Part shown: positions 1 to 6,599 of the stretch, piece by piece
Position numbering within the stretch: position 1 is the first letter of the stretch
How the letters are laid out: each line of letters begins with the position of its first letter
Assembly: GCA_002887195.1 (NCBI GenBank)
Contig: PJAB01001575.1
Location: forward strand, 1 to 13,563
DNA: 13,563 nt
Reading direction: 5' to 3'
Source: Chrysochromulina parva
Lineage: Eukaryota; Haptophyta; Prymnesiales; Chrysochromulinaceae
Notes under the pieces: generated by a model
What the model saw: the letters and a program-made list of their open reading frames with translations, nothing else
Told to the model about the DNA's origin: nothing
Database searches by the model: none
Program-made: the position numbers and the translations under genes

Positions 1-627
1 TCCGCAGCCGACGTGACCGTGCCAATGCCTCCAGCAGCCCGCATGAGCGATGAGGCAGCCACGGCATGACGGATAAATCCCTACCCATGGGGACCGTCCA
101 GCAGTCACTTTTCTCGCATGTATTCCCGAACGCCGTTAGTTTCGCGGCCTTTATCATTCATAAGTAATTCCTACCGGCAGTCCGGCACCACATCACTTAA
201 TTAATTAACTCCGATTCAAAACACCGGGGGAAACCGAGTCACACACGAGATGGACATACAGTCGAAGTCGAATCTCACAACCAAGACGACCTACCGACGC
301 ACGAGCAAAACCAGAGGTCACGCCCCGGTGACAACCCGCAGCGGCCGACCGTCAGAAGAGGCCGCCCCCTGCGAACCCAACCCTGCCCCCTCCCGCTCCC
401 AGAGCACCTCCCCGCGTCTGCTCGAAGGCGGTCGGGGTCGAGATGAAGGCACGCGCTGCGGACGCGTAGCGGCCGGCGGTGGTCACTCGGCGTGGTTTTA
501 TAGTCGACCTTATGCGCGTTGTTAGGTAATAATACACAGGGCTTCATGATAGGATCGGATTCATGCTCCTGAGGCCGATCTGCTACGTTAGCACTTTTTT
601 TACTCTCAATACCTACAGCTTAAACCT
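1..627. other. intergenic region without a supported gene
   Basis: This stretch lies beyond the stop codon of the anoctamin gene, so its right end should hold that gene's 3' untranslated region. The only open frames are about 60-90 codons, overlap each other on both strands and resemble no family I recognise. There is an AT-rich patch around 196-210 (TTAATTAATTAA) and a TTTTATA string near 495, either of which could belong to a promoter of a gene to the left, but neither is diagnostic. I see no polyadenylation signal that I can defend, no hairpin and no repeat. Confidence 0.6.
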
Positions 628-3600
628 CTACAGCATCGCACCGCGGCCCAGCATCGGCCCCTGTGTCAGCTTTGGCTTCGCCGTCGATTGGCGGGGCGCA
701 GACGGCACCGTGAACATGTCAGCAAGGTGCTGCTGCAGCACAGCGGCAGCCGTGCGCGGTGCAGCCTCCCAGAAGTTTGCCGGGATGGCGGCATCATTCC
801 ATTCCGAGGGTGGCTGCGGCGGCTTTTCCGAGTAAACCGCAATCGTCAGATCTGCCTTCCAGCGAAGCCTTGCGGCGTCGATCGACAGTTCCTTGGGAAC
901 ATCGGGCACCAAAACATGCACGCCATACATGCCAAGCAACAGCAGGTGCTCGCACACATACAGCGCAACCACCACATCCGAGTCATCGCCAGCCTTTGTC
1001 TCTGTGGCCCCGGTCGTCCCAGGCGTCGCCCCGGTGCTGGCGGTCGCCCCGAATGGCATCAAGAGCGGCAGCCACTCGCGCAGCTGCGGCAAGGCGACTC
1101 CGAGCAAGATCACGTTCGTGACAGTGCCGAGAACAGCCAGGATCCAGGGTGCGTGGCGCCATGTGCCCGTCGTCATGCCCCCGCCGCGCACATCCATCGC
1201 TACAGGGCGCTGCGTCTCCGCGAGCAGCTTGTAGCTGTCCGAGCGCAGCTCGAAGAGCAGCGAGAGGTAGCATACGAGTGCGCCCAGTGGCACAGCTGGC
1301 GCGAAGAGGACCACAAAGCCGAGCTGCACCACGACGCGGCTATACTCGGCAAAGACGCCTTCATGAGGCTCGAGTCGCCATTGGTTCTCGTAGTAACTCA
1401 TCGGGCGCAGCTCGCGCAGGGCCACGGCGGCGCGTGCGTTGGCTAGGGCTACTTTGGAAGCCTCTCGTGCTTTCGGTCGCGACCAGCGCAGGCAGAAGAG
1501 CACGACCGATTCGAGCCGAGTGCTGCCCCACAACATGCGTGGCTGAAGGCGGCTGGAGAGGAATTGAGGTGCGCCGCCATGACTGCTGCCACCAGCACCC
1601 CCGCCCGAGGCGAGGCCTGCCGCATGCTTTCGGCCGCCTCCGCCAGCCAATGCACTGCCTTTGCCAATGGTAGCACGCGTGCCGTTGGCACCATGAGTGG
1701 AAACAGGCGGGGGGAACGATGCGGGAGGAGGGAGGCCGATTGAGCTCTCGTGCGCAGATGATGATGATGAAAATGATGATGCCGTCGGCGTCGCCATTGC
1801 CACCGCCTCGACTTCTCTTTCGTCCGGTTCCTTCTCGTCCTTCGCTTTTGTCTCGAATGCAGCCTGCTGCTGCGAAGTGGCCCACGTTGCCGCCGCTGCA
1901 CGTTCGGTAGCCTCGACCCTAGCCAGCTCGATTGCCAACGATTGCTGTTCGACGAGGCGCTCGTGGGCACCGTACGCCGAGCGCCGCTCGGCCCACGCGC
2001 TGAGAAGCGTGCGCGCGCGAATGACGCTAGACTCGAGCAGCTTGGTGAGCACTGTATAGGCGACGAGCAGCGCACTTAGCTGCACGGTGAGCTCGTCTAG
2101 GCAGTGGCCGTTGAATCCGCCACCCTCGGCAAGTAGCTGCGACGCCGTCTGGTTGAAGCGGGCGAGATCGTGGCAGTATGGGAGACGAGGAGACGTGGCA
2201 CTGGAGGGCACGCCCGACCCAAGTGCCGCGTGCGCCGCCTGGCTGATTGCCCCGGCCATCTGCGCGACGGGAGGGACCTTGGCGCAAGCGACCCAGAGCA
2301 CGGGCGCGAAGCTGTTGAGCGCCTGGAAGAGTAAGGTCGTCTTCATGAGCGCGGCGTGGTGCTCGTTCTCGGTGCGAAAGTTCTCGAACTCGACGAGTCG
2401 GCGAGCCGCGGCCGCGTACAAAGGGTTTGTGAGCGCAATGAAGACGCCGACAAGCGAGCCGCCCCAGGCGGCCGCCAGCTTCGGGCCATACTCAGGCGCG
2501 ATGGGGAAGGCGAGTGCAAGCGGCGGAGCTGTTGGCGGCGGCGTCGAGGGCGGTGGAGGGCGGCGGCCAGGTGCAAGCAGGGACGAGCGTGAGACCGACG
2601 ACGGCGCTGACCATGGCAATGAACCTAACGAAATGAACGACGTGGGCGATGGCAGCGTTGGTAGCAGGATGACGACCTTGCGCGTTTCGTGGAGCGAGGC
2701 CTCCAGCATCAAGGTGCGCTGCGTTAGTAGTCCAGTCGTACTCCCGACGCTGAGCAGCACAATCGGAAGCATGAGGAGCCACGAGAGGCAGACGCGCCAC
2801 CGCCGCTGCTCCGGGGTGAACTTGAGGTTCGTGGGCGCGATACGAGCGTGCGGGTCCGCCTCCTCGACGTCGACAAAGTGCCCGTCGGTGCTGTAGAAGC
2901 CACGCCTCGCCTCGCCGATGAAGCCACGGCGCGTGCCTTGTGTCGATCTAATGGCTAGGCGCCCATTTGAATTTGACAGGGACCCCTCTCCCGCCTGCGC
3001 CCAAACGACGGCGCGAACCGCAGCCGACGATGCTTCAGCGCCGCCGCCCTCGAGTGCAGACGGATCATCGTGGCCCCATCGAAAGGCAAGTCGTGCCTCG
3101 CGCCTGCGCCACAGCTTAGCAAAAGCGCACATCCAGAGCAGCAACAGGAGCGCGAAGAGAGCGTGCAGAGGTCCGCCACTGTCCATGCGGCCGATTACGA
3201 GGGCGTCGTGCAATGTGAGGAGCACGCCGGCCGCCGCAGGGAGCAGCAGCGCCTTGGCCAGCAGCTCCACAAACGCAAAATAAGAGGCGACGCCTCCGCC
3301 GAAGTAGCCGCGCACTTCATCGAGGGGCTGGCTGGGCCAGAACGAGAAGGGATGGCTCCACGCTAGGAGCAGCCGTACACTCGCGGATGGGTCGTGAATG
3401 GGCACGACCGCCGTGAACACCCCGTTCGTGAGCTCCTCGTCCAGGCGCAGCGCGCAGCCGCCCTCGTCCTTGCTTCCCTCGAGGAGGGCAAGCACCAGCC
3501 GTATGCGCTCGAGCGACGTGAAAAGGCTCGGCCGTCGCGTGATGCCGGCGCCGCCCGAAGCCTGCACGGCGGCCGTCACGGTGCTGGAGGCCCAAGAGCC

Positions 3601-4275
3601 GCCTGTGGCGACGGCTGCTCCGCCCGTGGCAGCGGCTGCGCCTCCCCAGCCCTGACTCGTCCAGCCCTCAGCAGACGCTTCGAAAGCCGCCCTGCGCTGT
3701 CGGTTGAAGCAAGCGAAGCCACCGCCGTTGAGCAAGCTCTTCTCAAGGCTCACGCGTTCGGCCATCTCCTCGAGCAGCGACTCGGGCGCAGCAAGAAGTA
3801 GCAGCACGTGGTGCCCGTCGCGCGTGGTTTCCGTCTGGACCGACATACCAAGGCTGCGCATCCGCGCGCACAGAGCGCGGCGCCGCGCAGCCACGTGCTC
3901 AGATGGCACGGCTCTGAAGCAAGAGCAGTCGGAGCGCCTCCACTCGTCATCGCTCGTATGGACAAGCACGACGTCGATGGGCCAGGTGCTACTGTCCGTG
4001 GCAGTTGGTCGAGGCGCTGGCAGCATGGGCGTGGGAGACATGGCTTCGGGCACCGAAATGTAGACAGACTTGTCAATTGGCGGAGTGATGGGTAGCAGAT
4101 GCGTGACAGGAAGGTTACTGTTGGTTGTGGTACGGCCCGATCGAAATGTAGATGCGCCGGTTGATGGCGGTGGGCGCTCCCTGACAGACTGCGTGGCTCG
4201 ACTGGTCTCCGCGCCAATTCTTGCACGGTCATGGACACCATCCGTCGCCAGGGTCACTGCGCCGGCCAGCTCCAT
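628..4275 (-). CDS. anoctamin/TMEM16 family membrane protein (scramblase or ion channel)
   Basis: Anoctamins are dimeric ten-helix proteins that scramble phospholipids or conduct anions, usually gated by Ca2+. The 1215-residue ORF is uninterrupted, and an in-frame TGA lies four codons upstream of its ATG. Seen in order: a variable N terminus; a cytoplasmic dimerisation-like domain (about 98-180, with LLAAPESLLEEMAERV matching the family's APWEVL..AE pattern); QPLDEVRGYFG at 316-326 leading into TM1 (331-355); TM2 (368-390); TM3 (493-517); TM4 (603-625); the family motif LVEFENFRTENE (627-638); TM5 (643-666); TM6 (726-750); TM7-8 (977-1010, QLGFVVLFAPAVPLGAL); TM9 (1043-1064); and TM10 (1101-1123, with EHLLL). 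Two insertions make it longer than most relatives (usually 650-1000 residues): a Pro-rich TM3-TM4 loop (535-598) and a Ser/Gly-rich cytoplasmic segment (about 800-905). Compared with TMEM16A as I remember it, only three of six Ca2+-ligand positions are acidic (Glu977, Glu1009, Asp1013). The others are Lys745, Ser749 and Arg980. Family assignment is very sure; activity and Ca2+ dependence are not. Confidence 0.93.
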   Translation of the reverse strand: MELAGAVTLATDGVHDRARIGAETSRATQSVRERPPPSTGASTFRSGRTTTNSNLPVTHLLPITPPIDKSVYISVPEAMSPTPMLPAPRPTATDSSTWPIDVVLVHTSDDEWRRSDCSCFRAVPSEHVAARRRALCARMRSLGMSVQTETTRDGHHVLLLLAAPESLLEEMAERVSLEKSLLNGGGFACFNRQRRAAFEASAEGWTSQGWGGAAAATGGAAVATGGSWASSTVTAAVQASGGAGITRRPSLFTSLERIRLVLALLEGSKDEGGCALRLDEELTNGVFTAVVPIHDPSASVRLLLAWSHPFSFWPSQPLDEVRGYFGGGVASYFAFVELLAKALLLPAAAGVLLTLHDALVIGRMDSGGPLHALFALLLLLWMCAFAKLWRRREARLAFRWGHDDPSALEGGGAEASSAAVRAVVWAQAGEGSLSNSNGRLAIRSTQGTRRGFIGEARRGFYSTDGHFVDVEEADPHARIAPTNLKFTPEQRRWRVCLSWLLMLPIVLLSVGSTTGLLTQRTLMLEASLHETRKVVILLPTLPSPTSFISLGSLPWSAPSSVSRSSLLAPGRRPPPPSTPPPTAPPLALAFPIAPEYGPKLAAAWGGSLVGVFIALTNPLYAAAARRLVEFENFRTENEHHAALMKTTLLFQALNSFAPVLWVACAKVPPVAQMAGAISQAAHAALGSGVPSSATSPRLPYCHDLARFNQTASQLLAEGGGFNGHCLDELTVQLSALLVAYTVLTKLLESSVIRARTLLSAWAERRSAYGAHERLVEQQSLAIELARVEATERAAAATWATSQQQAAFETKAKDEKEPDEREVEAVAMATPTASSFSSSSSAHESSIGLPPPASFPPPVSTHGANGTRATIGKGSALAGGGGRKHAAGLASGGGAGGSSHGGAPQFLSSRLQPRMLWGSTRLESVVLFCLRWSRPKAREASKVALANARAAVALRELRPMSYYENQWRLEPHEGVFAEYSRVVVQLGFVVLFAPAVPLGALVCYLSLLFELRSDSYKLLAETQRPVAMDVRGGGMTTGTWRHAPWILAVLGTVTNVILLGVALPQLREWLPLLMPFGATASTGATPGTTGATETKAGDDSDVVVALYVCEHLLLLGMYGVHVLVPDVPKELSIDAARLRWKADLTIAVYSEKPPQPPSEWNDAAIPANFWEAAPRTAAAVLQQHLADMFTVPSAPRQSTAKPKLTQGPMLGRGAML
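1757..1784. repeat. GAT/ATG microsatellite inside the anoctamin coding region
   Basis: A run of GATGATGATGATGAAAATGATGATG-type triplets lies in the anoctamin ORF and, on the coding strand, encodes part of the poly-serine stretch SSFSSSSS (residues 833-840). It sits in the variable cytoplasmic insertion between TM6 and TM7, so length changes in multiples of three would be tolerated. Low interest beyond marking the insertion as repeat-derived. Confidence 0.6.
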
Positions 4276-4460
4276 TTTGAGAGACCCTCACAAAAGAGAA
4301 AGCGAAGCCGTTTGGTCGCGCGGCGAAAAAGTTTCGAAAACAAAGTTTTGCATGCCGACCGAGCCGCGAGCGCGCAGCGAGCCCGCCCCCATCCTCCAGC
4401 CATCAACCGCCTTTCTAATCCTCCAGAATGCCCAATTACAGTATACACACTCTACCACTC

Positions 4461-4482
4461 ACGTCATACTCAAACGTCATAC
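4461..4482. promoter_or_regulatory. direct repeat ACGTCATAC with two ACGTCA half-sites
   Basis: The nine bases ACGTCATAC occur at 4461-4469 and again at 4474-4482, start to start 13 bp. ACGTCA is the half-site recognised by many bZIP (CREB/ATF-like) factors; that is family knowledge, and binding here is inference. The pair lies 186-207 bp upstream of the anoctamin start codon. Confidence 0.3.
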
Positions 4483-4612
4483 ATGTACACCGCACAACAT
4501 GGCTGCTTGTCCCCGGGCGGGACATCGGGCGATTGTCAAGGTGCGGGTTGACTTCAGTACAGTCGCTGCATGCGCTAGCCTGCCGACCCTAAGCCGGTCC
4601 GATCGAGCTCTC

Positions 4613-4643
4613 TTGACGCCCCCGAGATCGATATAGGCGTCAA
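4613..4643. other. inverted repeat, 8-bp stem, downstream of the cathepsin gene
   Basis: TTGACGCC at 4613-4620 is the exact reverse complement of GGCGTCAA at 4636-4643, with a 15-base loop. It lies about 145-175 bp past the cathepsin stop codon on that gene's strand, so it could fold in the 3' untranslated RNA or be a two-sided protein site. Chance occurrence is possible. Confidence 0.3.
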
Positions 4644-4787
4644 TCCGATCCAGAATCATCCCCTCCGCACGCGCACACGCTCTCTCACGCTGCCTGCCCA
4701 TCGCTCAGCACGTTCGGCAGCCACACCTTGGCTCGTGCCTTGCCTTCAGCCCAGGCGCATGCCGGGTGGCGGTGGTGACCTCAACTC

Positions 4788-6403
4788 CTAGTACGCGAGA
4801 TATGGCTGCTCCCCCTGCTGCAGCTCCGCGGCTGGCCGAGCGGCTGGCGCGCTGCTGTACCCACCTTGGAAGGCGGCCCGGAGCTTGGAGCTCGCGAGGG
4901 CCGCGCCTAGCCCAACAAGCCCAACGGCAGCGAGTACGCCAAGCACAACGGCAGCGAGCGTGTGGGTCGAACGTATCGGCTCGTCGCCGTCCTTATATGA
5001 AAGGACGCCCTCCGACCCTCTGGTCCGCCCTTCGGCCCTGGCGAGGATCGCGAGGCCTGCCCACGACGGCGCCAAGGACTCGCGGCTCGAAGATGATTTG
5101 GGCTCCAAGGCAGCGAATACGCCCGTGGAGACGCTCATAACGGCGCTCGGCTCGGAGAGTCCCTGCAGGTAGTCGCCGGCCACCTTGCCGCTCAGGACGT
5201 CCTGCAGGTTGTCGGAGGTCGGGACAGCCCAGGCACAATCCGATTCGATCATCATATGGTTCTCGCCACGCTTCACCTTAAACCAGCCATGTTGGCCCCA
5301 GCTGCAGGTGGCGAGAGTCGGCCGTCGCATTGCGGGTGAGACCAGAGCGAATGGGGTGAGGGAGATGGGGGGGGAGGTCGGGTGGCGAGCCGAGTGGCAA
5401 GCTTGGTGGTGGGCCCGTTAGCTCAGCGCTCAGAGCATGCGCCCATGCATGCGCACGCTCTCGCCTCTCGCCTCTCGAGAGCTCGTCACGAGAAGCGGCG
5501 CGCTCGGCGGCTCAGGAGAGGCGGGCAAGCGTCGTGGCGGGCAAGCGTCGTGGCGGGCAAGCGTCGTGGCGGGCAAGCGTACTATGAGCCCCAAGAATTG
5601 CGAATGACCCAATACTTGATGCCTGAGGGCGACTCACCCCAACCGACCACCTCCACGTCGTGGTCGATGTCGTTCGCCGTCTTGGGTGTCTTGCTTGGGT
5701 CGATGTACACTCCGTCATTCTCAGCGATGTTGGAGCTGAACGAGTAAATAAACTGCTCATCGCATGCCATCGAGCACACGATCGGCCCGCGGGCAAGAAT
5801 CTCCATCTGCATGTGCGTCTCGCCCGAGACGACTCCGTACTCGGACACGCCGTACTGTATGTACGAGGGGATGGACCAGCACGGGCTGTTCGCCAGGTTG
5901 GGCATGGGGTTGCAGTTACGGCACTTGCCCATGCCATCGCACACGCCATTCTTGGCTTCGTACGGCTGGCACGTCTCATCACCAATGCTGTGGTGTTTCA
6001 GGTAGTGATGAATCATCCACGGGTCGCCGCCGTTGCAGCCGGGTGGTGGCTTGCTCTTGTTGTGCGGTGGGACGCAGTTTACGATAACCTGTCGCGAGAG
6101 CATCACGTCCGGGAAGGCGGCTTTGCGCGCAATCTTGATCCGATCGTTGATCGCCGCGATCGTGCCATGGATCCAGCATGCTCCGCAGTATTGCGGAATG
6201 TGCTGGTTGACGTCGGCCGTCACGTAGGAGATGCCGTCTACGTTGCGCCAGTCGAGGCTGGAGGGAATCTCTTGTTGGGAGAGCACCTGATAGGGCTTGC
6301 TCCCAGTCACAAACTCGAGAGCTTCAGCGGGCCGTGTCTTGGCCGAAGATACGTGCCCATGGAACATGTTCACCGCTGGCACCACAAACATGAGTGCGAT
6401 CAT
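4788..6403 (-). CDS. cathepsin Z-like papain-family cysteine protease with C-terminal membrane anchor (2 exons)
   Basis: Exon 1 is 6403-5583 and exon 2 is 5301-4788. The join restores W-G-S-Y-W-G-Q-H-G-W, the usual NSWGxxWGxxGW block of papain proteases, giving 444 residues. Cathepsin Z (X) is a lysosomal carboxypeptidase. Evidence for that branch: the HIP mini-loop directly before the catalytic block (NQHIPQYCGACW, 66-77), the mature start (IPSSLDWRNVDG, 46-57) and a short prosegment. Catalytic residues: Cys76, His248, Asn269, with Gln67 as probable oxyanion residue. Residues 1-16 are hydrophobic and resemble a signal peptide; an in-frame TAG lies two codons upstream of the ATG. After the protease domain (ends near 300, ESDCAWAVP) come a linker of about 85 residues, a membrane helix (387-410) and a 34-residue tail ending PYLAY. 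This predicts a type I membrane protease with its active site in the lumen or outside. There is no cysteine before Cys73, unlike animal procathepsin X, whose prosegment Cys bonds the active site. A further small intron in the linker cannot be excluded. Confidence 0.9.
5302..5582 (-). other. intron of the cathepsin Z-like gene (281 bp, GT-AG)
   Basis: The donor is CATA/GTACGC (GT at 5582-5581) and the acceptor is CACCTGCAG/CTGG (AG at 5303-5302), read on the minus strand. The phase-2 join makes a TAC (Tyr274) codon and reconnects the two halves of a conserved papain-family block, which fixes both borders to the base. The donor end of the intron is occupied by a 16-bp tandem repeat. Without splicing, translation stops at TAG directly after Ser273, before the end of the protease domain. 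Confidence 0.9.
5521..5580. repeat. 16-bp tandem repeat, 3.75 exact copies, at the cathepsin intron donor
   Basis: The unit GCGGGCAAGCGTCGTG repeats at 5521, 5537 and 5553 and ends with a 12-base partial copy at 5569-5580. Copies are identical as far as read, suggesting recent expansion. The array begins one base inside the donor GT (5582-5581) and runs into the intron, so changes in copy number alter the intron's length but not the GT itself. Confidence 0.95.
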
Positions 6404-6599
6404 GTTGGTCTACCCCGTCTGGCCCAGGGCCCAGCACGATCTGAAGAGTTCTCGCAATGCGAGATTTTAGCGAGCACGTCTCGGTATGGGGCGCGCCGAA
6501 GTGATAAAGGTTGGATTTTGGGCGAAACTTTGCGAAAAGACAAAGATGATCGCGGCGTGCGCGAACTGCGCGAACTCACACACGCCGCGCCGCGCGTAG
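6404..6599. promoter_or_regulatory. divergent intergenic region (probable bidirectional promoter)
   Basis: Only 196 bp separate the start codons of the cathepsin Z-like gene (minus) and the CNBD/EF-hand gene (plus), so the two promoters must be back to back or overlapping. Visible elements: CTCGCAATGCGAG at 6451-6463, a hyphenated palindrome; CGAAACTTT at 6523-6531, also found upstream of the anoctamin gene; and a short GCGCGAACT duplication around 6559-6575. The region from 6461 to 6545 is more AT-rich than the flanking exons. No clear TATA box. Co-regulation is inferred from geometry only. Confidence 0.6.
6451..6463. promoter_or_regulatory. hyphenated palindrome CTCGC-AAT-GCGAG
   Basis: CTCGC and GCGAG are reverse complements separated by three bases. 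The site is centred about 55 bp upstream of the cathepsin start and 143 bp upstream of the CNBD gene start, a plausible place for a dimeric transcription-factor site. No match to a named factor is claimed. Confidence 0.3.

Larger units (their letters stand above)
4276..4787. promoter_or_regulatory. intergenic: anoctamin upstream region and cathepsin 3' flank
   Basis: Both flanking genes run leftwards, so the left part should contain the anoctamin promoter and 5' leader and the right part the 3' end of the cathepsin gene. Visible signals: the minus-strand box CGAAACTTT at 4328-4336, 52 bp upstream of the anoctamin ATG and also present upstream of the gene at 6600; a direct repeat ACGTCATAC at 4461-4469 and 4474-4482, each containing a bZIP-type ACGTCA half-site; and an inverted repeat at 4613-4643. 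No TATA box is clear. Short ORFs here have no recognisable content. The regulatory role is inferred from position only. Confidence 0.4.

Noticed and set aside
250..525. 91-codon ORF in the left intergenic region
   Set aside because: Overlapped by ORFs of similar size on the other strand, with low-complexity Arg/Pro/Ser content and no family resemblance.
688..1446. 252-codon plus-strand ORF inside the anoctamin gene
   Set aside because: It is antisense to a well-supported protein, has a composition skewed to Arg, His and Ala as expected for a shadow frame in GC-rich DNA, and resembles no family.
5302..5330. ATG at 5330 as the start of a separate 180-residue membrane protein
   Set aside because: The first ten codons are intronic. 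From Trp275 onwards the sequence completes the papain fold begun in exon 1, so it is the second exon of one gene.
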